Assembly (NCBI GenBank): GCA_024362935.1
Contig: JANCRA010000019.1
Span: 2,262,001 to 2,326,000, forward strand
Direction of reading: 5' to 3'
Length of the DNA: 64,000 bases
Origin: Setophaga petechia
Taxonomy: Eukaryota; Chordata; Aves; Passeriformes; Parulidae
The notes under the pieces are model-generated. The model was not told the DNA's origin. It made no database searches and saw only the letters and a list, made by a program, of their open reading frames with translations. Below, in pieces: positions 1 to 13,700 of this stretch. The translations under genes and the position numbers were made by a program. Positions within the stretch are counted from its first letter, which is position 1. The number at the start of each line of letters is the position of its first letter.

Positions 1-1120
1 GCATTTAAAGTTGGCAAATAGTTGTGTGTATAGATAGATAGATAGATAGATACACTATCTTGCTGGATCGGCAACAAAAAACTGTTTCAGAATTCCACAA
101 AGCAAGCTGCAGATTGAAAAGAAAGTTGCAAATCATAGTTCTTCTCTTACAGCCTTTTGATGTAAAGAAATACTTGACCATCAGTCTAGGAAACATAATA
201 TACATCTGAAAGCAGAATCTACTTCTAAATCACCAAATGAAAAGGGTTGCAATATGCTCTCCAAGACATGCTCTGCCCCATTTATCTCAAACAGGAAAAG
301 CTAAAAGAAAACTTCACAGTACTTCTATTACCATTAGATGCAGTAGCTACAACAGCTGTTAAACCTGGGCCAAAACACACCCCTGTCCTCCAGACCTTGA
401 AGAAAAATCCTCACAGAATCTCAGTGTGTACTGCTGTGTGAACGTGCATAATTCTGTGCTGTTATAAAGTGATCAGTCCAGCACAGTGACTCAGTGACAG
501 AACAAAGAAGGCATACAAAAGCCCTTAATACTGTGCATTTCACATATATTAGCTCATTTATGCCTTTTGTTTTCCTTAAATTAAGACAACTATTTTTATG
601 CAAGGGTATCAGCAAACTCCATAAAGTGGTATACTCTAAGTAAATAACACAAACAGATATATGTCATTTCAGAAAAACCTTTGAGGTAAAGCTCTTCCCC
701 TCATGACGGAAATTATATAATATATATATTATATGATTCAACCAATATATAATGGAAATTATAATTGTTGCGACTGACACTGAATTATTTATTGTGCACT
801 GTTATAACATGCAATAAAGGTACATAATGTGATTGGAAAGTCTCCCCTAAGGCTGCTTCCCCTCTCCGACCCCAGTAGTATCAATAAAAATAGTATCATA
901 ACCAGCAGGTTCTGAAGTTACTCACCACAACTGAGTGTGATCCTGGAAAGATTAACCAGGTAACAGTCTCAGCAGAGAGGATGTACAAAAAAGCACATTT
1001 AACTGTTTCACCATCGTGAAGAATCAGTTATGCCTTCGCAAGCACCAATTAATCAGGTGTATCCAGAAAAGATCTCTGCCAGATAAGAGTAGGAAGGATA
1101 TCGCTCGGAGCGTATAAAAA
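1..1120. other. Intergenic DNA upstream of DSG2
   Basis: AT-rich sequence without a credible gene. It holds a short GATA microsatellite near 31-51 and an AT palindrome near 710-745. Short open frames on both strands show no recognisable protein. From synteny the upstream neighbour should be another desmoglein, but no exon of one is visible here. Confidence 0.6.
31..51. repeat. GATA microsatellite
   Basis: About five tandem copies of a GATA tetranucleotide, seen directly. Confidence 0.8.
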
Positions 1121-1179
1121 ATGAGGATTACAGGGAAGGTTGTCCTAAAAAAGCCCACAGTTTTATTTCCCCGTGAGAA

Positions 1180-1780
1180 TGCGCTCCCCCCTACCAATTA
1201 CTCCTCACTGTATGAGTTTGTTGTCGCAGCCCTGCGCACCTCCGGCACGCTCCGGCTCGCCTCCCTCGGCGGAAGCGGGGCAAACAAACCAAAGCAAACT
1301 TTGGGCGCCCTGGGGAAGCCGGGCCCGGGCGCTCCGAGGGCTGCCCTGTGCAGGCTCCGCGGGCGGGGCGCGGACGGGACTCGCACCGCGGGCCGGGCGG
1401 GGCTCAGGCCCGGCTGCCTCTTGCCCCCTCCCGGCGCGGATCCCGCCCGGCACACTCCACCCACCCGCGGCTACTTGTGCCCCCCTCCACAGGCCGCCGG
1501 CATTCCCGTCTTGGGCGGCCGCAGGAGCTAAGCCCGTCCTGTCCCATCCTGGCACGGCGGTCATGTCGCGGGGCCCCGTGGCGGCGGTGCGGCTGCTGGC
1601 GCTGCTGGTGAGTGCGGGACGCTGCTCTGCCGCGGGGCTCCCTCGGTACCGGGGCGCTGCTTTGGGTCCCTCGGTACCGGGGCGCTGCTTTGCCGCGGGA
1701 TGGACCCGCAGTGGTGCTGCCGAGGGGGTCCCGAGTGCGGCCGCCCGAAAGAGGTGTGCCCGTCGGCACTTGGCAGCCCT
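1180..1780 (+). promoter_or_regulatory. DSG2: CpG-island promoter of DSG2
   Basis: The sequence turns abruptly GC- and CpG-rich here, surrounding the first coding exon at 1563. This is the expected promoter type for a broadly expressed desmosomal cadherin. The exact transcription start cannot be read. A TATAAAA at 1113-1119 lies about 450 bp upstream of the start codon, outside the island, and may be chance. Open frames crossing the island on both strands are GC-driven and were not called as genes. Confidence 0.65.
1563..1607 (+). CDS. DSG2: DSG2 exon 1 (signal peptide start)
   Basis: Encodes residues 1-15, Met then a Leu/Ala-rich signal core. It ends at a consensus donor (CTG|gtgagt), phase 0. 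It sits in the CpG island and is the only in-frame ATG that yields a signal peptide. Confidence 0.88.
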
Positions 1781-4700
1781 CCCAACATCGCATGTGGCTG
1801 GGGACGGGCTTTCTCTATTTCTTTGGGAATTAGGTAAAAGCCATTGCAGTTTGCTGCCTGAAAGCAGGTGGAGGTGGGCAATCCCAGCAGGAGCGGTATC
1901 TGCAGTGGGTGGGGTTGCTGAGGCGCCGGGAGAAACAGAAAGGCAGTGAAGAGTTCACACTGTCGCCGTTTTCATGTTCAGCATACTCTCTATACTAGTA
2001 AATTGCATTTCCCTTCTGAGGGAGCAGTGCCAGGAGGGAAGATGAATCAAGTTTGGAACTCTTTATCGCCTTAGAAAAATTACACCAAATTCTTAACAAT
2101 CTAGGACTCTTTAGGCTTTCTCCTGCCCTTTCCTTGCTGTTTTTAAGGCATTACCCTTTTAGATCTTCCTTCCTATGAAATACTTTCTCAGGCTAAAAGC
2201 AACAACTGTCTCATAACAAACTGAGAACAAAACACTTGGTTTGTTGGATTTGGACTGATGCTTTCTAGCTCTTTTAGCTGGTTTACAGCAAAGTATTCAT
2301 TGTATCTGCGGCATTTTCTTTTGCTTTTCACCTTTGCAGGCTGGCAGAACGCCTGCGGAAGTTGGGCTGCTGCCATTCAGACAAAGGTGAGGGTGGAGGC
2401 CATGCCCTGGGCTGTGCCGGGAGCTGCCTAGCAGCTGGGCAGGGATCAGGAATGGCTTGTTGTATGGACAGAATGGAAGGAGCTGGGGGTCAGGATCTTG
2501 TTCCCTGAGCTCGGGAACCTGCAAAATCAGATTTATTATCTGAAGACCTGTTGTCTGATTACTTTAATCCAGACATGTGGTTGTGCACAAGTTGGCCAGC
2601 AAGAGTTAAAACTGTTTTTACAGCAAGCTGGTAGTTGGGGTTTGGTTGGAAAAATTTTATCCTCATTTTGTCCAAATTAACGATGGAAAACATGGAGCAC
2701 CACTTGTGCAAAAGTTTTTACATATTCTTCCTGCAATACCTGGAGCCACACCATTGTCCGTTTTGGTGGGCTTGCACTGTCAGGATGCTGTTTTGCCTGA
2801 AGAACATTATTTTTCTCAGTCCTCATCATCATCCGTTTTAACTTATGCTGGGTCAGGATATGATGTACTGAGAGTCAACTCAGTATGGCCTAAAAGGCTC
2901 ATTCTTAGAATATTGGAGTGAATAAAGCTGCTGATGGTGGAAGAGAAAGAGACTCACTGCTGGGTTTTGAAAATTTGGGGTTTTTTCCTTAGTCAAAAAG
3001 TCAAGTTTCCTATTTGAGAGTATTGGATTAGGGTAATTTATTTCTTATGAATCTTAAGAAATGACTGAAAAACAAAACTAGTATAAAAGTAGTGTCTTCT
3101 CAAAGCATCTTCTACCTTAGAAGCATCAGGAATTGTAGGTTCTTCCTCTCCCAGTTTTTCCTGGAATTTCCTCAGTGCTCCCTCCCTGGCTGTGGGCTGC
3201 ATCCCTGTATCGTCATCCCTGGGTACCTTGCAGAGGTCACAGCAAATCTCCCGGGAATTTTTTCCAGGAACCCTTTTCCAGGAACATTTGTGCTGAATGG
3301 CAGTGCACCCAAAGGGTTTGGCTTGGCTTGGAGCGTGTCCAGGGCACACACCCAGAGCCATGGGCCTGCCGGGCGGGCACGGCTATCGAGGATTGTTAGA
3401 CTGGGAGGTTTCTTGGTCATTTCTAAAGGGGGTGGACATCATGGCTTCAACAGAAGAAGTCTTAGAACACTTCCTGCTTTTGAGTGAAAGAATAGTTGAC
3501 AGAGATGTATGAATCTTACTATGGGAGTAGCAAAATTTACCTTTACTCTGAATGTCTTCTTCAGATTAGGATGTTAGGCTGGGTACTTCGTTGATGTTTG
3601 GGATGTTAGGCTGGGTATGATGAAATTCAGTCCTGAATATATTAGATGTAATGTCAGAGTCAGTAGCAGTTAATTTTCAGAAGTGATAGAAACAAGTTAA
3701 ATAAAAACCATCACAGAGTGGTTCTTGGTTTTACAAAGAGCAAAGGTGAGTTAAATCAAAGCAACCTAGCTTCTGTTGCCAGTAACATGTTGAAACGTGG
3801 TAAAAGTATTTACAACCATCTGTGGATTGATTCAACATTTTAATATTGTTCCAAAAATGAGGGAAAGCCAGCTGTGGTGAGGTCTGAAAGTAGCTGAGAA
3901 ATACATAAGGTGTAGTATTTTATCCATTCTATTGAACTGAAGTGGTATGTTACTTTTGAGACCAGACTTCAGAAGAAAGTGATTCTGTCCAAAAGAGACT
4001 GCAGAACAATAAAAAAAAAAAAAAAAAAAAAAAAACCCAAGAAAAAATACAAAAAAACCAAGCAAACAAACAAAAAAAAAAAAAAAAAAAAAAAAAACAA
4101 AAAACCTCAATCTAAAGTCACAAAATCCTGTTTTATTATTTTTTAAATATATGAAGAGTGGAAGAAAAGTGAATTGCACCATACAATGAGAGCATTGTCA
4201 GCATGACAAAGGAGGTTAGGTTTGAGGCTAAGACATCTCAATATAGATGTTTAAGTTTCTGTGAAGGTATATGGAGGTGCAGTGGATGCTGGGTGTACCT
4301 GTTTGATTGGATCATATTGTACTTTTGAAGAAAATCTCAAGAGTGTGTGAATGGTATCCCTCCTGAGTTAAACCACATTGGGAGATGCATCCATCTTCTT
4401 GGAGACGTTTGATCTGTGAGGACAAGCTAATTCCAGTCTGAAGGATCCACCAAACCATGGGTTGTATGGTGTTGGGTTCTCTGCATCAAATGCTTTACCC
4501 TACAAATCCTCCTGTGTTGAGTTCACAGTAGTTAATTGGACATACTTACAAAGAGAAGAGCTCAGAAAGAAATAAATATGGACTGGTTTGGGGGCAAGTT
4601 GAGCAGCACTCTGATCTTTGTGGGTATTGGCTATATTTCTGCTGGTCATAATGAAAGTTTAGGTGCTTAGCTTTCATTTAGATATGTAAATTTGTGTGCC

Positions 4701-7700
4701 TTACTCCGAATATAATGCAAGCAGCAATATGGTCAACTTGCATGGAGCTAAGAATTAGGATAATAAAATGAAGATGAAAATTAACAGGCTTTACATCTGT
4801 AGGACTGTCTAGGAGCCCCCTTCGGTTAGTGAGGCTGAGGGACACCCATCCCTCATTTTTAACAGGATAAACAGTTGTCAGGAAGGATTTGGGTGTAGTT
4901 TGTTTTCCCCAGGGCCAGGAGATGTACTAGTAGATGACCTTGGAGAGTCCCCTTTGCTTGCTTCTCTGAAGTCTTCACATGTTGTCCTAACACAGCACAC
5001 AGAAAAGATCACATTTCTAGTCATTACTGTTTCCAGGTGTAGTAAATACAGACACATACCTTCTTGGTGACTCAGTCTTTATAGTTTTACAGCTTGAATC
5101 TGAGCTTTATGTTGAAAATCTGTCCTTTAGTCACTTCCTGACTATAGAGGAGAAGGGATTTGGGCAAGAGCAGCTTTGCAGTCACTATATATGGCAGTCA
5201 CTCCCTTCCTTCCCATGCCTTCTTGCCTATTCCTTCTTCTTTCCTGTAGTGTTTCATTCCAATTTCATTACTCCAAGCCTCAGACTTTTTTTTGTAACCA
5301 TCCTATTTTCTTCTGACAGTGTGTTCTTAGCTCTGGTCAATAGGTGTCATCAGTAGATGTCTGGTTTTTGAGCCAAGGCTGTGATCCACAGCAAATGACA
5401 GAGCTTTCCTTCTTTGAGCCATTTAACAGAAGGCAGCTGAAAGATACTAAAAAGAAAAAAAAACTGGGGGGGAGGGGGAAAATGAACATGTTCGACAGGC
5501 AGTAAATTCTGACATTTCACTTGTCCTTGAAGAAAATATCATTAAAAAGTGCTTTTTCCCCAGTTTAAAATTTTTGGAGCTTTAAATTTTTTTTCAATAA
5601 AAAAGGCTGGATCCCTTTTTGTATTTTTCCCCTTGTATTTGTGCATCTTGTGAATAAAATCATCATTCTTAAAAAATTTTTGTAGATATTTTCTAAGTAC
5701 CTTGTGGCGCTACCTGTGGACTGCAGATTAAGTAGTACAAGAGCAAAAATATTTTTTACTGTCTTAGCATTAACCTGAAAAGTTTTGAGGGACATTTTCT
5801 ACTATGCAAACAAATTGATTTTTTATTTTTACTTATCTTAGTGAAAGATTTTATTTTTATAATGACTAGTAGTATTTTTTTACATGTTTTTGACATTCAT
5901 CTCCGTGGAAGATCTTCAGAATCTATACATTGGGAAAAATACCATTTGAAAAACAGTTTTGTTGAACAAGTAGAAACAGAAATCTGCTGTATTGCTCAAC
6001 ACAGTCTGCTGGATTGTGTGGGTACAAGATAACATCATTAAAAAAAAAAAAAAGGAGCTGTCATCAATTCAGTAATCAAGGCTGAGTCAGAGGGAAGAAT
6101 AGGGAGAGCCCAGTGAACAGACTAGAAACCAGTCAGAGACTAACTTATTTGAGTAGGAAACCACCTTTTCTGAGCCTGCTTTGCTTTGGCAGTGGTATGC
6201 CTAAGAAAATAATCACCTAAGTTGCAAAATATAAGTAGTAATAATTTTCTGAACAATAACAGTTTTCGCTACCTGTACAAAGTTCAAAAGCTTGATTTGT
6301 AGGTTTCCCATGTTGCAATAGCCTACTTTTTATTGTTGCTCCTTTCCAATACCTACATTTTCTGCAGTTGGAGGGGTGTTGTCACTTGCAGAGTCTATGG
6401 TGCCTGGAAAGTGGACATAAACATGGGGTCTCTAAAAAATTGGCTTCTTTTGGCCAGCATTTGTCACCTAACTGAGCCATTCAAAGCCATGCATACCTGT
6501 CTTGGCCCATCCTGGTGTGTGAAGAGGTGGGCAGTCCCAATGCTGAACATTGGCTGGCAAGGTTTTGTCAGACCAAGCGCCTCTGCCTTGTTTAAAATAA
6601 GTGATGCCATTTATCCTCCCAGCAAGGTTCTGAGTAGGAGAGCTGCTTCTGTCGTGTATACTTCAGCAGATGTTTGGGTTAGTCCTTACTTTAAACACCA
6701 TTTATCTGATTTTCTTCTCTGATGCAGTTGGTAACCCACCACAGCCACAAATCCAAGGTTTGGCCAGAAAAGGGAGCTTCTCCAAAGTGCTGCATGTTTT
6801 TAATGTCAATGATTATGGGTGAATTTTTCAGAAGCTGTTATGGGTAAATAATAAATATTAATTTATACATGTCAGAAGCCTTCTTCCTTATGGCTTTGCT
6901 GTTCATATAAAGCAGATGAAAAAAGTTATGTTTTAGTGCTGCTGAAGAGACATAGAATTAATACTGACTTTCATAATTTCCATTGCAGATCTGTTTGAAT
7001 TATGGAGATGGGCTCTATGTGAAGGTAGGATATATTGGAAAGCTTTTTCTTTGTCAGTGCCTGTAGAAGGGTTCTCTGAGCAACATGTCAAAGCCATACC
7101 TTATTTCAGTTGATAAATGTCTTGAATTCTACCATTTTGTGAAATGTGAAAACTGCATAATGAGTAGAGAAATGAAAGCTGAAAAGTAAGTGAATAGATT
7201 CCTACATCCATCACCTAGAGTGGTATTGAACTTTAAGAAACTTTCCTCTAACACAGTAAAAATGTAGATTGCTTTTTTGAACTCAATAGATGAAAACCCA
7301 CTATTTTAGTGAATATGTTAAACTAAGAGTCAACAGAGACAGTAGAAAATAAAGTGGACAGAAGGATGAGGGGTCTTATGCAGAGTGAGAATGAGATGTG
7401 GTTAAACAGGGATGGCAGAGACATTGGGTGGATTGAATAGAGGCCTGCTCTTCCATGTATTCTGTTTCAGAGAGGAGGTTAAATATGCAAGGCAGTATTG
7501 GTGGGAAGATAAACACGGTGGTAATGCAGAAATGGTGGTTCAAAACAGCCTTAGTGCCAAACTTCTTCCCACATCTGATGGCAAGCATTTAAATCTTCCA
7601 GAGCAGGTGTATTTTCACCAACTGCTGGTCATGGAAACTTGGTCATATTTTTAAAACCTGTCTTGCCTAATTCTGTCTTGATGAAAAGACCAGTGCAATT

Positions 7701-10700
7701 TTCCTCTTCAACCAGCTTGAGGACTGTGTAGTTCTTAGGCTGTGACTCAGAAGGTGGATGCTGCTCCATGATTTTGAAGTTACTAGCCATTGACAGAGCA
7801 AAAGTTGCTCAGAAGTCTTGTCTACAGCAGCAATAAAGCATTTATCTGAAATGAGTAAATGCAGTGCTGACATTCCATCTTGTCTTTTCTCAGGTTTATA
7901 ATCGAAATGACAGGAGTGGCCTGCTGTCTCATCCCAGCAGCCTAGTCAGACAGAAGCGAGAATGGACAGTCCCTCCAGCTTTCATACGGGAGGAGGAGGA
8001 CAATTCCTACAAGAATCCGATTGCTAGAGTAAGCCCAGAAAGCAGTTAAATATGAAATACACATAAAAAAAAAGAGATAAAAATGTAAAATAAGAGTGTG
8101 GCTTCCCTGAAAACATGCACAAATATTTCTGTCATTTTGAAGGACTTGAATGTCTTCAGTTGAAGATGGATATATTTCCTTCTGTTTCCTTTACTTTTAA
8201 AGCCTAGTTTGGCTCAGTCTCTCATCTTTTCATAGCCCCATTTTTCATTAAGCTTTGGAAATGCAATATCTTTGAGTTTTTTCACCCCACTACCCCTTCT
8301 CAGGTGGGGTTGAACTTGTAAAGTGGGCCCCAAATGTGCTGGTGCTGATTGGGCAGGATGTACAGAGAACATGATTATTTATGCCTAGTCTTTTAGGAAA
8401 CAGAGCTAAAAATAATCCAGGTGTTATCCTGGGTTAATCCAGATGCAAATCACTTAAAGAGTGATTTGCCTCTGGTTCAGCACCAATGTTCAAACCTAAA
8501 TTCAGTACTCCTGTCACTTTAGTATATGAAGTGACTGCAGGTGGTGGCAAACTGTTGCCCTTGTTTTGGGCAACAGTATCACCCCTTGATGGTGATATTG
8601 GTACAATGCACACTTTTCCAGATGGTTTGAATATCTGTTGACAGCAGAGAAAGGGTGTAATCTCTAGTTTCTACAGCCTCTTCTATGTGTTCATCTCCAG
8701 GTCTGACCTTTTTCTTCCACCCTATCTCTTCTCCAGTCCTGGTATATTTGCCAGCTGAGGTCTGACCTCCCAGTTCAACTCCCTGCTCCAGATGTGTCTC
8801 ATCTCCCTGCACCAGATTCTCAAATAGAACATGCAGCCTTTCCTGCATTCATCTCTACATCTCCACAGTCAGAGGAGTGCAGGGAAATGTGTTAAATATT
8901 TTTTTTGGTAATTCATTACAAGACAGAAAAAGTATTTTATTGCACTTTTAAATGTGGTTTTATTTACCGAGTACTATTTAATTTTTTATATTCCTACTAG
9001 ATACATTCAGATCTTGAAGATACAGGAATTGTAGTAACTTACACTATATCTGGTCAGGGAGTAACAGAACCCCCATATGGATTATTTGTTATTAATGGAA
9101 AGACTGGTGATCTGAACATAACAGGAAGAGTGGACAGAGAAAAGACTCCCATTCTTCTTGTAAGTTGAAAATTAATTTTTTTCTTTATATGTCCCCTCCT
9201 GTCCATTTTTTTCATTTTCTTTAAATGTGTCTGCTTGAAATAATAACATATATAATGTATTTCTGGGTATTTGTGTATACCTGCTTGTACTTATAAGCAT
9301 ACATTACAAGTTTTTATAGTATTTAGACTTTGTTAATATAGTGGGTATGTTTATGTTTTGCATATGTGTTTGTAAATATGAGAGCCGCTCATGGATTCAT
9401 TTATTGTTTCTGTCTGCATTATCAGGTCCGAGGCCATGCACTAGATAAGAATGGGGCAAAACTGGAAGAGCCAATAGACCTCCCAATTAAAGTTGTGGAC
9501 ATTAATGACAATTTTCCAGTGTTTTCACAGGAAGTTTTTGTTGGTTCGATTGAAGAATTAAGCGAAACAGGTAACTCTATTTTAATTTTTTTTCTTTTAG
9601 TTTTTCCCTGGATATGCAAGGGGACATATGAATTTTCACTTTGGAACAGTACATCTGCAGTAGCAAGGGCACATTCTGTTGCTGACATAAGCCAGCTCAT
9701 CCATGTGTGAATGAAGTATTTTATTCAAGACTATGTTGTGTGATTAAGGGAGCGCATCCCCCTAGGGGCAAGGGGGAGCAGTATTTCCTCTTGTGGCACC
9801 TTTGGTTTGTTGTCAGAGCTACCACAGCTCCAGAAACCAGAGTTCTGCAGGAATTGCACAGGAAATGCAATCTGCCTTCTGGCATAGTAGTCACAGCCTA
9901 TTTAGGAGGGACTTCACTCTGCCATCCTCATCCGAAGCCCTGCTTTATTTGTTCGCTGGAGAGTTAGTTTGCTGGTAAGCACGTATGGCTGTGCCATAGC
10001 CATTGAAGAACAGGTTGATGGCCATTTTCCTATTGACATCAGTAAGCATAAGAGCAACAGATTATTTTCAAAAAGATTAGAAAAGCTGGAATAAACTACC
10101 TAATAAAATACCTGGCAGTGTGTCTGTTTCAATGCTACTACAATGTGAAGAAACATATTAAATTATGGGGATTGCGCCATAGGTACCACCACATATATTG
10201 AGTGAAGCTGTTGGAGGGCATCAGTACAGATCAGTGGTTTTAATAATGTTCAGGTAAAGGAATAATTAGTGTTCTGTTTATAATAATGTGAGGGAAATGT
10301 AGCTCATTTTTCAAAAGCTTGTACTTTCTGCTCTATGTGGTATCTACATTTTTCTGTCAGAATTACTGAGAGAACTTAACCTGTTGTTTAATTTGTGCAT
10401 TGAATTTTATGAGTTACAGATGTGTAAATGCAATCTTTTTGTTAGCTAGAACATATACTTTTAAGATGTACCTATTGAGTTTAAGAACACTTCTTCAACT
10501 TCATGCATTAAATAAGTATAGTCAAGCGCATCAGGAAATTGTGCAGTGCATGTAACAAAATGTTCTTATCTTGAACATTGCAATAAAGGTATATATACCA
10601 GTGCATGGTGGTGTAAACAAGTGCCATATTTTGTTTGTGTTTTCTAGGTACAATTGTAATGAGGATAAATGCAACAGATGCAGATGAACCAAATAATCTA

Positions 10701-13700
10701 AATTCCAAAATTGCTTTCAGGATTGTTTCTCAAAGCCCTAGCGCTGCGTTCAGCATGGATAAGAATACTGGCGAGGTTCGAGTAGCAAAAATAAACCTTG
10801 ACAGAGAGGTAAAAACAAACCCTCCCATTTTGATATTTGTTAGTAATGATTTTCTGGTGCCCATTGTGTCACCCTCAGCCCTGCCTGCAGGGTGAAGAAC
10901 TGGCCCTCTTACCTTTCTTAACTTCCTCTGGGATTAAGGTCTTGTCTGTCTCATGCCTGCTTTTCAGGAACAGAGGGAGGAGGCACCACCTCCCTAGCAC
11001 AGCACCAGCCTGGTGGTTGTTGCTTTCTGTCTCTCCTGTGCAGTCAGGGCAGCAGTTGCACAAAACAAGGTGTAATTTCTTTATCCTGGGGAGTGTGTGG
11101 CAAAGATAACCTTGGTCACCACCTGCAAAGTTGCTGGCTGCATCTGGATTTTTGTAGCCTGCCATGCAAACTGTGGTTCAAAGAGTTAGGACAGGTGCTA
11201 CAGTGAAACTGCATTGGAAGTCACATATTACCAGGGACGTGACCTGTGCTTGCAGAGTTTTCTCTGGCCAGCAGATGGTGATGGGAATGCTGGCTCTGTG
11301 GCTGAGGGATGTGGCTCTGCCTCTGTCCTGACTTGTAGGTGTCACTGGTCCTGTCCTTGTTCATGGTCGCTGGAATTTTTTACTTTGCTATGTAAGTACA
11401 GTCTGACTCTTTGTGGAGAAGATGTGAAAGTCCTGTACCCTTTTCAAAGCCTCTGTTCTATTCCAGCAGAATCTGTCAAGGCACATGTGGGTGAGATTTA
11501 CTGCTAGCTAGAGAGGAGTTACAATTGACCGTAAGAGACATCACCAAAATGTAGTAGAGGTCATATAACAAAGAAAGAATTTTTAGCCTGGATTAAACAC
11601 CTTTTTCTTACCATGACAGACACAAAGTAGCTATTCTTTGGTGGTGGAAGCAAAGGACCGTGGTGGTGAAAAAGGTGGGAATGCTGCAACGTGTTCTTTA
11701 GAAATCAAGATTCTGGATGTCAATGACAATCTACCTGTTGTTGAAAGTCGTGTAGTAAGTACAATTATCACAATTTTTAGCATGTTCCTACCCCTGCCAC
11801 TACCCATAATAAGACATTGTGCAAAATTCCTTGCACTGATGAAATGAGGTAAACCATGACATCTTTTTAAACAGTGGATTTTTTTTTAATTGCAGTTTGA
11901 AGGAAGCATTGAAGAAAACAGAGCAAATGTGGAAATTATGCGAATAAAAGTATTTGACAAAGATGAAGAGTTTTCTGATAATTGGCTGGCAAACTTTACA
12001 TTTGTTTCTGGCAATGAAGGTGGTTTTTTCAAAATTGTGACAGATACCCAAACAAATGAAGGAATTTTGACTGTTGTGAAGGTAAATGTTGATTTTAGAG
12101 AGTCTGCTTTATATATTAGAATAATTTATCCATCTGTGTTGACAAATTGTGTTTATTCAGTCAATATGTAAAATGTGTGGATACTCCTCCTTTGCTATAT
12201 TTTTAATGCATTCAGTAATTCCATGCAAAATAATAATTTTGTCAAGCTTTTCTGTTTGCATTCTGTGTGATTTCAAATATAACTAGTAGGACAGGAGTCC
12301 TCAGACTTCTCTTGCCCTTTGGGCAACAGTACTAACATGCTGTAAACTTTCATGTTTCTGCTGTCTTTGACTTCAGTATAAATTTCTTTATTTCCCTTGG
12401 CCACTGCTAATGTTGCAGGCAACACCTTTTCCATGATCCATGAGCTACAGACAATTTTATGAATTTCAGCAAGTTAAAATGATGATGAAAATATTTTAAA
12501 TTAATGGAAATGTCTATTTTATAATTTTCACATTTCTTTAGTCCACAAGTACTGAAGATGCATAGATGCATAGTGCTCTAAGTAGCTTTTTTTTATTCCT
12601 GCTCAGGTTTCCTTATCTGAAAAATGCTAATTATTAAAAAAAAATTTTGGAGCATTATTAAGTAAATTATTAGGTTTAAAAAAAAACAAATGCAAACACA
12701 TAAATTTGGAGTAGCCAGGTAATTGAGGACTGATTCACTGAAAGCACAGGCAGAATATATGGGTAGGACTCCTTTCACATACATTGAATAAGTTTAATTC
12801 AATAATATAAAGCCATACCTATGGTGTCATCCATTAAAAATTAGCAGGAGTAACAGGTTAAGAAACTTCCTTGCACTGTAACATCCTTGCTGCTTAAATA
12901 TTACTTAAATATTTACATCCTTATTACTCAAATAAGTATACTATACTATTATTTAAATATTAAATGTATGTGTGTTGTGTAGATATTGGATTCTGACAAA
13001 TTCTGAATTTTTTTATTATTTTCTTTATTGCTCTAGGAGCTGGATTATGAAAAAATGCAAAGCCTAAACTTAGGCGTTGTTGTTACAAACAAAGCAGAGT
13101 TCCACAAGTCAATTAAACCCAGTTACAAAGCAGAAACAATTCCAATCAAAATTAAGGTGATCAATGTGCGGGAAGGCCCTGTGTTCCCTGGTGGCACAAA
13201 AATTATTGAAGCCAGTGAGAAACTGCAGATAAAACAGGTTATTGGACAGTATCAAGCCTATGATGAAGACACTGGAAAAATAGCAGAGCACATTACGTAA
13301 GAATTTTTTATAACCATCATAATTGAGTATGTCAGAAGTCATTTGTTATTGTCAAAATTTGCATGTTAAACTGAAAAAATTTCAAAGGCAAAATTTTTCT
13401 GCTAAGGATAATTCACACCTTAAACATCAAAATGATCATCTATATTCTATTATGCAGAAAACTGGTGATACAAAAATCCTCCTTCTTTTGTTGTATATGG
13501 TGAGACCTGAGTGTTTGGGTTGAAGTTGTTTGTGTTTGCATGGTGTGTTTGTCATACCTGTCTGCTTTTGAGATTAGATTTGCCAATCTGATTCCATTGT
13601 CTCCAGTAAAATTAGGAAGGAATATGCAGGAACATTTATCAGTCAGACAGAAAGGGTGTAACACAGATACGTCTGCATGTGTGTGCTTGGGTTTTGAATC

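Noticed and set aside
1113..1119. TATAAAA as the DSG2 TATA box
   Set aside because: It lies about 450 bp before the start codon and outside the CpG island; CpG-island promoters usually lack TATA. Not excluded, but unsupported.
1121..1949. Long overlapping ORFs in the DSG2 CpG island
   Set aside because: Low-stop frames arise from GC content; they occur on both strands and have no recognisable domain.
3832..4182. Phe-rich minus-strand ORF
   Set aside because: Translation of an A-rich low-complexity tract.
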